Shown here one piece after another: positions 26,354 through 34,595 of a stretch of 64,000 nt of DNA. The notes beneath the pieces were generated by a model. The model made no database searches and was not told the origin of the DNA. It worked only from the letters and a program-made list of their open reading frames with translations. Each line of letters starts with the position of its first letter. Position 1 is the first letter of the stretch. This stretch comes from UBA11865 sp041570195 (lineage in GTDB: Bacteria > Chloroflexota > Anaerolineae > Promineifilales > Promineifilaceae): assembly GCA_041570195.1 (NCBI GenBank), contig JBFFWQ010000012.1, positions 17,154-81,153 of the forward strand. The letters are read 5' to 3'. A program made the translations under genes and the position numbers.

Positions 26354-26421
26354 ACGCTACCTCCGCAATTACAGTTACGCTTGGCCATTTTTCGATTCAC
26401 AAGACAGCCAATGGACTGGCG

Positions 26422-27411
26422 CTAAACTTCAATGTCGACGATTCTCTGTATGACATAAATGCCAATGCCCATCATGATCAGACCGATACCAATGACGATC
26501 CAACCGCAAGGTATGGAGCCGATCCGAGGCGGCAGGTCTATCCACAACTGGCTCATGTAGTCGGCGTTAATGCCCAACAGAATGAAGGCCAGAAAGATAG
26601 GCAGCAAGCTCACAATCCAGCCCGACAATCGTCCCTGGGCGGTCAATGTTCTGATCTCGCCCTTGATACGAACTCTTTCGCGAATTGTGAAGCTGATGGT
26701 GTCCAGGACCTCGGCCAGATTACCACCAACTTCGCGCTGAATGTTGACGGCGGTGACAATGAGATCAAGGTCTTCACTGGGCATCCGGCGCAACATATTG
26801 GCCAGCGCCTGGGGCACGCTGAGGCCCAGTCGAACTTCCTGAACGACGCGCTCAAATTCGGTTGAAACCGGCGGCGGCAGTTCGGTGGCTATGGCTTCCA
26901 TTGACTGCAACACACTATATCCGGAGCGCAAGGCATTGACCCACAAGTTCAGGGTTTGGCTTAGCTGGTCCTCAAAGGCCCGCTGCCGCCGGCGGGCAGC
27001 AACCGACAGGTAGATTGGTGGAATGAAGCTGCCGGCAATCAGGGCTAAGACGGCGAAGAGCAGGACCTGGCCCAATATGAAGTAGACAAGAACGCCGGCA
27101 ATAGCCGCAAACATAATCCGCAAGCCAATGTACTCACTGACACGCAGTTTGACATCTGCTTTGGCGATGCGCGTCCTAATTCCTCGGGTAAAACTACGGT
27201 CCCCAATGGCGGCATCGACCCGATCGCCAACCGCCGGCCGCCGTGCTGAAACTGGCTCCTCCACCGCCACAGCTGCGGTCGCGGCGGCGCCACCCACATA
27301 GCGGTCCATCCGCTCGTCAACTTCGGAGCGGCCGCCGCTAAGCAAGGCAACGCCAGCGCCAAATATCAAAAGCAGGCCTAGCAATCCGGCTAAGAGGATC
27401 AAAGGATTCAC
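26422..27411 (-). CDS. tadB: Tad pilus inner-membrane protein TadB
   Basis: 329 aa from a GTG preceded by AGGAGGTAGATA. An N-terminal membrane helix, a middle helix pair, the T2SSF domain (QTLNLWVNALRSGYSVLQSM, VRLGLSVPQALANMLRR) and two C-terminal helices are visible. It is the partner of TadC in the platform. The gene follows cpaF by 40 bp and is part of the same message. Confidence 0.92.
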   Translation of the reverse strand: MNPLILLAGLLGLLLIFGAGVALLSGGRSEVDERMDRYVGGAAATAAVAVEEPVSARRPAVGDRVDAAIGDRSFTRGIRTRIAKADVKLRVSEYIGLRIMFAAIAGVLVYFILGQVLLFAVLALIAGSFIPPIYLSVAARRRQRAFEDQLSQTLNLWVNALRSGYSVLQSMEAIATELPPPVSTEFERVVQEVRLGLSVPQALANMLRRMPSEDLDLIVTAVNIQREVGGNLAEVLDTISFTIRERVRIKGEIRTLTAQGRLSGWIVSLLPIFLAFILLGINADYMSQLWIDLPPRIGSIPCGWIVIGIGLIMMGIGIYVIQRIVDIEV

Positions 27412-27451
27412 TATCTACCTCCTGGCAAGCCCTTAGAGCCGAAAACCGGGG

Positions 27452-28828
27452 CTATCGTCCGCGAGTACCGATACCAAAGATGGAAGGCGGTAGCATGATG
27501 CCCGCCTCCTGGATCTTGTACATGAATTTCGGGCGTAGTCCCGTAGGTCGCAGCCGGCCGATCACTTTCCCGTTCTCGAAGCCGGTCTGCTCGAATCGGT
27601 AGAGCTCGGACATGGTAATGACATCGCCTTCCATGCCCTGAATTTCACTGATCGAGGTGATCTTGCGCGAACCATCGCGCATGCGATCCTCGTGTACGAC
27701 AAGATCGACGGCCGAGGCAATTTGCTCGCGGATAGCCCGGTGGGGCAGATCCATGCCGGCCATCAACACCATGGTTTCTAAGCGCGATAACATGTCGCGC
27801 GGGCTATTGGCGTGCAATGTGGTCATACTGCCATCGTGGCCCGTATTCATGGCCTGCAGCATGTCCAAAGACTCGCCGCTACGTACCTCGCCGACGATGA
27901 TCCGGTCGGGACGCATTCGTAACGAGTTGACCACCAAATCACGGATAGTCACTTCGCCGCGCGCCTCGATGTTCGGCGGCCGGGCCTCGAGGGTCACAAC
28001 ATGTTCCTGCCGCAGCTGCAGTTCGGCCGCGTTCTCAATGGTGACGATACGTTCGCCATCTGGGATGAAGCCAGAGAGAATATTAAGCAGCGTCGTTTTA
28101 CCAGAACCGGTACCACCGGAAATGATCACATTGACCTTGGACACCACACACGCCCTAAGGAATTCAATGGCCTCGTTGGTAACGGTACCAAACTCGATCA
28201 GATTGTCCACAGTGAGGGGTATCTTGGCGAAGATACGGATAGTCAATGTCGGGCCAATCAGCGAAATCGGCGGGATGACGGCATTGACACGCGAACCATC
28301 AGGCAAGCGCGCATCGACCATGGGCGAGCCTTCGTCAATTCGCCTACCAAGCGGGGCGACGATGCGCTCGATAATACGCATTAGATGCTCGTCATCGTCA
28401 AAACCCGCATTTACGCGCTGGATCCGTCCAGCGCGCTCAATGTAGACATGGTTTGGCCCATTGACCATGATTTCAGTAATTCCCTCGACATTGAGGTACT
28501 GCTCCAGAGGGCCGTAGCCCAATATCTCGGCTACGATTTGCTCGTACAGCTTCTTTTTCTCGCTACGAGTCAAGACGATCTGCTCTTCGAGCAGCATCGT
28601 CTCAAACATCTCTTGGATAGTAAGCTGCACCTCGGTGCTCTCACTGATGTCTATGCTCGGGTCGAGCTCGGCAATGAGCTTCTGCTGGATGCGATTCTTC
28701 AGGTCTGAATAGGTATCGCGGGCACCGGTGCTAGGCGCAGACCGCTTGACCCGCAGCTCCTGCAGCTTCGACGGCTGGATCTCGGATCCTACATCCTGAC
28801 CTTTTTCAATACGTTTCAGAAGGGACAC
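27452..28828 (-). CDS. tadA: Tad pilus assembly/secretion ATPase TadA (CpaF)
   Basis: 458 aa from a GTG. The Type II/IV secretion ATPase core is complete: N-terminal domain with EILGYGPLEQYLNVEGITEIMVNG, Walker A ISGGTGSGKTTLLN (about 235-248), Asp box, Walker B RMRPDRIIVGEVRSGESLDML and the His box GHDGSMTTLHANS. As a hexamer it powers both extension and retraction of Tad pili. Preceded by cpaE with 12 bp between. Confidence 0.96.
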   Translation of the reverse strand: MSLLKRIEKGQDVGSEIQPSKLQELRVKRSAPSTGARDTYSDLKNRIQQKLIAELDPSIDISESTEVQLTIQEMFETMLLEEQIVLTRSEKKKLYEQIVAEILGYGPLEQYLNVEGITEIMVNGPNHVYIERAGRIQRVNAGFDDDEHLMRIIERIVAPLGRRIDEGSPMVDARLPDGSRVNAVIPPISLIGPTLTIRIFAKIPLTVDNLIEFGTVTNEAIEFLRACVVSKVNVIISGGTGSGKTTLLNILSGFIPDGERIVTIENAAELQLRQEHVVTLEARPPNIEARGEVTIRDLVVNSLRMRPDRIIVGEVRSGESLDMLQAMNTGHDGSMTTLHANSPRDMLSRLETMVLMAGMDLPHRAIREQIASAVDLVVHEDRMRDGSRKITSISEIQGMEGDVITMSELYRFEQTGFENGKVIGRLRPTGLRPKFMYKIQEAGIMLPPSIFGIGTRGR

Positions 28829-28840
28829 AATCGTTCTCCA

Positions 28841-30097
28841 CTACTTGTTGAACAGGCGAGCCAGGCGCGAGGTACCATTGGATTCTTCGCCTGAACGGTT
28901 CTTGAGCTCGCGACCCAATTCCTCGGAAAGTCGCCTGGCGAATCGGACAAGGGCTTGGCTAATAGGTCGCTTTTGCCAGGCCGCCGACACAAGCGGTCGG
29001 CCCTGGTCGGCCGCATCATAGGCAACCGAATCTTCCGGGATAACGGCCGTGGCCGGCCATTTCAGAGTATCCTCAATATCTTTGACGGTGATGTTGCTGC
29101 GCTTTGATGCGTGATTGATGACTAGAACAACCTTCTCACGCTCGTATTCGAGCACTTCGCTTAGATCGAAGAAACGGCTTACGTTCTTAAGGCTTGGCAG
29201 GCTTTGATGCGTGACCAAAACTATTCGGTCGGCCAGATCCAACAGTCCCAAGCTCAAGTCATCAAGGCTGGTACTTGTGTCGATGACAATAAAGTCGAAC
29301 AGCGTCCTAAGGGTTATCATCAACGTCCTGGTGGCATCGGCCGTCACCAGTTCCGCCATTTCAGGACGCGGCGGGGCGAGAAGGACCCGCAGTCCACTTT
29401 CGTGGGTCATCATGACGCTACTCACTAGATCCTGGTCAAGATCACCCACCCTTTCTACCAGGTCGACGATGGAGGCCGAGGATTTCATATTGAGCATGAC
29501 GCCCACATCCCCAAATTGCAGGCTGCCGTCGATTAGCAGTGTGTTGTATCCGGTTCGGGCCATGGCTACAGCCGTATTGACGGCTACGGTCGTGCAACCA
29601 ATGCCGCCCTTGGGGCTAAAGACGGCCAGAACTTTACCCAGGCTGGCCGGGCGCGCAACCTCTCCGGGCGCGCGGGTCCTGGCGGCTGCCTCCAGAGAAA
29701 TAGCCGGCGAGGCGGCCACCGGCCGAGTACGATGAACATTGCGAACGGCCTCGACTAACTCATCGCCGGAGAAGGGTTTCATCAAGAAGTCCCGCGCTCC
29801 AGCAAGCATCGCGCGGCGCAAATAATCCGCCTCGCTTTGGACCGACATGATGATGACTTGCGCGCCTGGCACCCGTTCGGTGATTGTCTGGCTGGCGGCA
29901 ATGCCATCGGCATCAGGCATGTTGATGTCCATCAATATGATGTCCGGGCGCTGTTCTTCGGCCATGCCAATAGCTTCCCCGCCACTGGCAGCATGACCAA
30001 TTACCTCCAAGTCAGATTCAAACTGGAGCAATTTACGAACGTTCTCCCGGGTTTCTGGGATGTCGTCAACGATTAGGATGCGTATGTTATCTGCCAT
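28841..30097 (-). CDS. cpaE: TadZ/CpaE: receiver domain fused to MinD-like ATPase
   Basis: 418 aa. Residues 1-125 are a complete receiver (ILIVDDIPETRENV, phospho-acceptor in DIILMDINMPDADG, Lys in FLMKPFSGDE). Residues 155-400 are a ParA/MinD-type ATPase with a deviant Walker A (FSPKGGIGCTTVAVN, first Lys and Ser/Thr kept) and LLIDGSLQFGDVG. TadZ positions the Tad apparatus, often at a pole. The intact Asp means the receiver can be phosphorylated, so pilus placement may respond to a kinase. First gene of cpaE-cpaF-tadB-tadC. Confidence 0.94.
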   Translation of the reverse strand: MADNIRILIVDDIPETRENVRKLLQFESDLEVIGHAASGGEAIGMAEEQRPDIILMDINMPDADGIAASQTITERVPGAQVIIMSVQSEADYLRRAMLAGARDFLMKPFSGDELVEAVRNVHRTRPVAASPAISLEAAARTRAPGEVARPASLGKVLAVFSPKGGIGCTTVAVNTAVAMARTGYNTLLIDGSLQFGDVGVMLNMKSSASIVDLVERVGDLDQDLVSSVMMTHESGLRVLLAPPRPEMAELVTADATRTLMITLRTLFDFIVIDTSTSLDDLSLGLLDLADRIVLVTHQSLPSLKNVSRFFDLSEVLEYEREKVVLVINHASKRSNITVKDIEDTLKWPATAVIPEDSVAYDAADQGRPLVSAAWQKRPISQALVRFARRLSEELGRELKNRSGEESNGTSRLARLFNK

Positions 30098-30229
30098 AGT
30101 AATTGATTACGTCCTGCCATCCTGAAGGGAAAGAGTCCTGGGGATTCCTCAGTTCAGCACAAGTGCACAGAATCAGTGTTCCACATAGCAACCGGAATCG
30201 CGTCTCTGTTGTGCCAACAGGACGCCGCC

Positions 30230-30257
30230 ATCTTACAATGATCCCGGACAAAGTCAA
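30230..30257 (-). promoter_or_regulatory. Promoter of the Tad operon
   Basis: On the minus strand TTGACT (30257-30252), 16-bp spacer, TAAGAT (30235-30230). Transcription would start near 30222, giving a leader of about 125 nt before cpaE. Confidence 0.6.
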
Positions 30258-30579
30258 GGACCACACCCGGGCGTACTGGCAACCACACAGCTCTCTGTAT
30301 CAACGTGTTTCTGCCCATCGAATAGCCGGACACCTTCCTGAACCCCAAACAAAGATTATCGGGTTCGCTGAAGCTACCTATCGTCCAGTATATGACATGC
30401 GTGGACAGCTCACAACCAGACCATGGTACCAAACAATAGTCAATCCTCCCCTACTGTGGTCAGCAATACCGGCGAGATATTTGATTGGTGCAAAGTGCTC
30501 ATGCCATCCGTTACTGACCCCAGAAGAGCTGTCTTCACCCATGGTGGCGAAAACCTCCCCGCCTTTGGCTCATCTGGCG
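30258..30579. other. Intergenic stretch without recognised genes
   Basis: About 320 bp between the GT-C-like gene and the Tad promoter. Small stems such as GAAGA-CAGC-TCTTC (minus strand) occur, but no gene, terminator with U-run, or known riboswitch core was found. Confidence 0.5.
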
Positions 30580-32226
30580 TTAAGGCTGCACAGAGTAAAT
30601 CTGGGTCTCGGAACCATCGTAAAACGGGCGCAAATAGGGGCTGCGGCCGGGATCGTAGTCGCCAATGGCGCGTTCCAGTGGGCCATGCCAGACGTAGCGC
30701 ACGTCGTGGGCATTCAGATAATCTTGCCGCCAATCGTCGCCGGCCGATGCGTCGTAGAAGGCATCTGTATCGGCCAATCGCCGGCCCCAGTTGATCGTCT
30801 CGGCCCAATGACCAATGACGACGGGCAAACCAGATCTGGCCGCCACGAAGTTGCCGGTCTCATAGGTCGTCAGCACCACCTCATGTGGATCCGCGTTGGC
30901 TCGCAGCCAGTCCACGGCGGCGGCCTCTTCTTGTGTGCGGAAGAAGGGGTAAGGCTGGACAAAGGTGGTCATGGCCGTCACGTCGGCCCACAAGTAGAGG
31001 CTGGAGATAGCGGTGAACGCGACGAAAGCGAAGAGTAACAACGACGTCAGGCCATCGGTAGAGTAACGCGGCCGGGAAGCCAGACGCTGGAAGGGTCTTG
31101 TCGCCAGCAGCCAGGGCAGAATCACGCTTTTGAGGCCGACAGTCGCCAGAACGGACAGTGGTACTTGCAGACCCTGCACAAAACGCCGTTGTTGGCCCAG
31201 GGGCCCGTATAACAGGAACGCGGCCGCCAGCAGCCACAGCCATAGAAACGCGAGCGAATCGTCGATTTGTTCGCGCCATGATTTGCGAAGTAGCGGCAGA
31301 ACGGCCGGCGCCAGCAGTAGGCCGTAGGCGATCAGATAATGTGGCCAGGGCGGCGAAAGGGTCGCCGCTTGTTCGGCCCAGGCGCGATACACGTCGTTTA
31401 CCCGGTAGGTATAGGCATAGTATAGGAAGAGCGGCAACGGCACGGCGAATGCAATGGCTGCCAGTCCTGCCTGCCGCCAGAGCAACCGTCGCTTTTGAAT
31501 CGACAGGTATATCCAGTACAGTCCAGCCGTTGTCCCGACCAGGAAAACGAGAAATGGATAAACGATCCCCAAAACAAGGTTGGCCAGACCAGCGGCAAGC
31601 GCATAAAGCCAGGCTCGCCGATCCGCAGTCAGAGCCTCAAGCAATAACCAGAAGACCACCAATAGCAGACCGGTTCCAGCAGCCACATGTGGATAGGTAA
31701 GCGCAGTGAAGAAGAGGTGGGACTCGGGCATCCTGAAATCTACCAGAAATGCGCCTAGCCACTGGGCCTGGTTCAAGACCAAGAACAACCAACCAAGGCC
31801 TGAGCCCACAATGGCTAGTATGAAGGCCGTCCACCGCCAGCGCGCCTGGTCCAGGAATCTAGCAATGAAGCCGAATGTAATGAGAAAGAGGAAAAGTGAT
31901 GCAAGCGCGCGGGCCAGGTGCCATATCTGGATCAGCGAAAGGCCAAGGAACCGGGCCAGTTGACCCAGGGCCAGGTAGAAGCCGCCGACGAATGCTGGCC
32001 GGTGCGCTTCAGGTGTGAAAGGGATCCGATATAACCATTGGCCATCGTACCCCTGGAGCATCTTGGCGAAGTAGCTCTGCGAGTCCTCTGGATTCATGAC
32101 TAAGCCGGTGAAGAAGGTCCCCGGCCGGGCCAGTGTGTGACCTAATATGTAGGGCAATGTAACGATGGCCACCAGCACCAAGGAAACGACAAGTGCCTGC
32201 AGCCACTCGCGACGTGAAATATTCAT
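30580..32226 (-). CDS. Multi-spanning GT-C-like membrane protein
   Basis: 548 aa with about 11-12 membrane helices and a soluble C-terminal tail (from about 470: EVVLTTYETGNFVAARSGLP then VVIGHWAETINWGRRLAD). The first outer loop (GLVMNPEDSQSYFAKMLQGY) sits where GT-C glycosyltransferases carry their acidic catalytic motif, but only a Glu-Asp pair is seen, so activity is uncertain. It lies between flp and the Tad operon, which makes surface or pilin glycosylation an attractive but unproved role. Confidence 0.65.
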   Translation of the reverse strand: MNISRREWLQALVVSLVLVAIVTLPYILGHTLARPGTFFTGLVMNPEDSQSYFAKMLQGYDGQWLYRIPFTPEAHRPAFVGGFYLALGQLARFLGLSLIQIWHLARALASLFLFLITFGFIARFLDQARWRWTAFILAIVGSGLGWLFLVLNQAQWLGAFLVDFRMPESHLFFTALTYPHVAAGTGLLLVVFWLLLEALTADRRAWLYALAAGLANLVLGIVYPFLVFLVGTTAGLYWIYLSIQKRRLLWRQAGLAAIAFAVPLPLFLYYAYTYRVNDVYRAWAEQAATLSPPWPHYLIAYGLLLAPAVLPLLRKSWREQIDDSLAFLWLWLLAAAFLLYGPLGQQRRFVQGLQVPLSVLATVGLKSVILPWLLATRPFQRLASRPRYSTDGLTSLLLFAFVAFTAISSLYLWADVTAMTTFVQPYPFFRTQEEAAAVDWLRANADPHEVVLTTYETGNFVAARSGLPVVIGHWAETINWGRRLADTDAFYDASAGDDWRQDYLNAHDVRYVWHGPLERAIGDYDPGRSPYLRPFYDGSETQIYSVQP

Positions 32227-32252
32227 ACAAGGAACTTCGCGGAAAAATAAGA

Positions 32253-32280
32253 GCCCTGGAAACCAGGGCCCTTATTTCTC
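32253..32280 (-). terminator. Terminator of flp
   Basis: GCCCTGG-AAA-CCAGGGC (32253-32269) extends into AATAAG/CTTATT flanks; read on the minus strand it is followed by TTATTTTT. It isolates the short flp message from the gene after it. Confidence 0.8.
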
Positions 32281-32301
32281 AAACTCTAGCAATTGCCGCG
32301 C

Positions 32302-32463
32302 TTATGTCGGCGGGTTGTCTAGGACCCATGTGATCTTGCTGAAAACATTGCCGATCTGGGGACCCAGAATGGCCAGGATCGCGATTGCAACAATGGCAAC
32401 TAGTACTAGAATCAACGCATATTCGACCAGACCCTGACCACTTTCGTTAGAAAGATACAACAT
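32302..32463 (-). CDS. flp: Flp/Fap-type pilin subunit
   Basis: 53 aa, ATG 32463 to TAA 32302, with a near-perfect AAGGAGGTTAA ribosome site. The sequence MLYLSNESGQGLVEYALILV has the Flp prepilin cleavage pattern: Gly9, then Glu at mature +5 and Tyr at +6, followed by the long hydrophobic stem (LVLVAIVAIAIL) and a short polar tail. TadV-type peptidase would cut after Gly9. It has its own promoter and terminator, as expected for a protein needed in many copies, and lies between its likely regulators (DegU/DegS-like) and the Tad machine. Confidence 0.92.
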   Translation of the reverse strand: MLYLSNESGQGLVEYALILVLVAIVAIAILAILGPQIGNVFSKITWVLDNPPT

Positions 32464-32499
32464 GATTTAACCTCCTTATAGATTTGGATATAAAAGATG

Positions 32500-32527
32500 A
32501 TTTTACCTAATCGGCCGCAGCTTGCAA
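32500..32527 (-). promoter_or_regulatory. Promoter of flp
   Basis: TTGCAA (32527-32522), 16-bp spacer, TAAAAT (32505-32500) on the minus strand; a leader of about 30 nt reaches the flp ribosome site. Confidence 0.65.
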
Positions 32528-32558
32528 CGATTTTTGAGGAAATTCGCCTTCGGGCCGG

Positions 32559-33677
32559 TCAGCTGACTAACATGCTCAATTCGCTATCCACCGGGATGAT
32601 GAACTCGGCCCTTGTTCCGCGGCCGAGCGTGCTTTCGATGGCCAATTGACCATCAAGCATGGCTATCCGGTCGCGGAGTGACGGCAGGCCAATGGTCCCC
32701 CGGGTGCCCTCCTCGCTCAACGCATCGTCGACATTGAAACCACCGCCGTTGTCTTCGACTATGATAGTGATCTGGTCGCCGTCCATATTTATTTGCACGT
32801 CAATTACAGTAGCGCTCCCGTGAACCCTGGCGTTGTTCAGCAACTCCTGAACCGCCCTGAACAGGGTTACTTCCACGTGCCCAGCCAGGCGGTGGACCAC
32901 GCCGGCCACGGTCAAACTAACCTCAATGCCGTATTTCTCCTCAACAGATTCAAGGTAGCGGCGCAGAGTTGGCACAACGCCCAAGTCATCCAACATCATC
33001 GGCCTCAGATCGAAAATAAAATCTTTCACCGCCCGGAAAGTGGAAGTGGCCGAACTCTTCAACTCATGAAGTTCTTCACGCGCCCGTTCAGAATCGACTT
33101 CGAAATAGCGCTCACAGATCTCAGCCTGCAAGATGAAATTGCTCAAGGAAGAGGCCGGTCCGTCATGCATACGGCGTACAAGAACCTGCCGGGCTGCCTC
33201 TTCGGTCTGAATGACCCGGATCACATTAAGTTGGTCACGGCCCCGGGACGGCGCATCGGGCAGGTCGGCCAAACCTTCGGTCACAGTTAGTAGCCGGCGC
33301 TGAACCTCAGCTAGTCGCCTGAGATTGTGCTGATTGCTCTGCAACTTCTCCAATTGGCCACGCATGGTGAACAGACGCTGTTGGGCGTTTATCAACGCTT
33401 CGTAGCCTTCCTTGATGTCTTCACGGGGAATAGTATCGAAGTTAGTTTGCAATTGGTTAACATAGTTGGCCACGCGCGTATTGCGTTGGGCCAGCCGTTC
33501 TACCTCGGCCGAACTCTGCTTGATGAGAACGTCGATCTCTTCCAACTCCTTGAGCGTCTTTTCGTAAGCCAGGTAAGTGAACTCAAGAAAGCGTGGCAGG
33601 GTCAACTCAGCCGTGGTCAGGGTCGGCTCTTCGGGCCCGTCGTCTTCATAGCGCACGTTGTCTTCGGTCGCGGTCAT
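32559..33677 (-). CDS. DegS/NarX-type cytoplasmic sensor histidine kinase
   Basis: 372 aa without membrane segments. A coiled-coil sensor (about 40-130, as in DegS) precedes a HisKA_3 dimerisation domain with the phospho-accepting His171 in VRRMHDGPASSLSNFILQAE and a HATPase_c domain (AVQELLNNARVHGSA, EDNGGGFNVDD, GLPSLRDRIAMLDGQL). It should phosphorylate the LuxR-type regulator encoded 20 bp upstream in the same operon. The next gene on this strand is flp, so control of pili is the simplest hypothesis. Confidence 0.9.
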   Translation of the reverse strand: MTATEDNVRYEDDGPEEPTLTTAELTLPRFLEFTYLAYEKTLKELEEIDVLIKQSSAEVERLAQRNTRVANYVNQLQTNFDTIPREDIKEGYEALINAQQRLFTMRGQLEKLQSNQHNLRRLAEVQRRLLTVTEGLADLPDAPSRGRDQLNVIRVIQTEEAARQVLVRRMHDGPASSLSNFILQAEICERYFEVDSERAREELHELKSSATSTFRAVKDFIFDLRPMMLDDLGVVPTLRRYLESVEEKYGIEVSLTVAGVVHRLAGHVEVTLFRAVQELLNNARVHGSATVIDVQINMDGDQITIIVEDNGGGFNVDDALSEEGTRGTIGLPSLRDRIAMLDGQLAIESTLGRGTRAEFIIPVDSELSMLVS

Positions 33678-33697
33678 AAGCTAGAATCCTATGGAGA

Positions 33698-34393
33698 TCA
33701 GTCGCGCAAGGGCTTATCCAACCGCACCCAACCCCGGCTCAGGGCATATACGGCCGCCTGGGTCCGGTCGTCCACCTGCAACTTGCGCAAGATCGCCGTC
33801 ATGTGATTCTTCACTGTCTGGTGGCTGATACCCAAGGCGTAAGCGATTTCCTTGTTGCTCCGTCCGTGGGTCACGTACTCCAGGATCTCCATTTCGCGCG
33901 GCGAGAGGGGCACGAATGAATCCTCGGTGTCGGTAATCAGCCGACCAGAAATGCGGCCGACCTTTTCTTCGACCCAAACGACGACTTCATCATGTGACAT
34001 CTTGCGCTCACCGACCACATAACGGTCCTGTTGAACGGCATAGATGGTTTGAATCAGAGTTTCTGGCGTAATATCCTTGGCGCAATAGGCGGAGGCGCCA
34101 GCCCTGATAGCGTGGAAAGCTTGCTCCGCGTCATCATACCCGGTGACAACGATCACCTTGATGTCTGGCTGCTTGGCCCGGATCTGCCGGGTCACCTGCA
34201 GACCGTTGACATCGGGTAAGTTAATGTCGATCAACATGACGTTGGGTTCGACATCTTCAGCCATCTGGAGCGCCACCTCACCATTGGCCGCCTCACCCAC
34301 AACCTGAATTTCTGGGTCGGTCTCGAGAACATCTCGCAAACCCTGTCGAAATACGGGATGGTCATCAACGATCACAACTTTAGTCTGGGTCAT
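33698..34393 (-). CDS. DegU/NarL-type response regulator
   Basis: 231 aa. A receiver with VVIVDDHPVFRQGLRDVL, phospho-acceptor Asp56 in VMLIDINLPDVNG, and Lys in AYCAKDITPETL; a linker of about 45 residues; and a LuxR helix-turn-helix (LSPREMEILEYVTHGRSNKE then IAYALGISHQTVKNHMTAIL). It binds DNA as a dimer when phosphorylated. It is cotranscribed with the DegS-like kinase; flp and the Tad genes downstream are candidate targets. No operator dyad could be assigned. Confidence 0.93.
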   Translation of the reverse strand: MTQTKVVIVDDHPVFRQGLRDVLETDPEIQVVGEAANGEVALQMAEDVEPNVMLIDINLPDVNGLQVTRQIRAKQPDIKVIVVTGYDDAEQAFHAIRAGASAYCAKDITPETLIQTIYAVQQDRYVVGERKMSHDEVVVWVEEKVGRISGRLITDTEDSFVPLSPREMEILEYVTHGRSNKEIAYALGISHQTVKNHMTAILRKLQVDDRTQAAVYALSRGWVRLDKPLRD

Positions 34394-34595
34394 GGTTCAC
34401 TCTCCACCTTAAATTAAATATCGCTGAGATGTCACCGGGTGATTCCGAGGGCACGAGTTTCACCCCAATCAAACAGGCTACCACCTGGCATACCTCTTGG
34501 GCACAGCGTCGCAGTAAACCATGAAGAAGAATGGCATGGCAATACGTCGTCCGCGCCCATCATTACCCATTAGTACCATTATCATACTCTTACAC

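Noticed and set aside
30440..30600. Possible c-di-GMP (GEMM) riboswitch upstream of the Tad operon
   Set aside because: Some GC-rich stems and a GTAACGGATGG string were suggestive, but the conserved GGGCAAACC and ACGCAAAGCC cores are missing.
30103..31038. A 311-codon plus-strand frame
   Set aside because: Antisense to the 3' end of the GT-C-like gene and the Tad promoter region; no ribosome site, no family motif.
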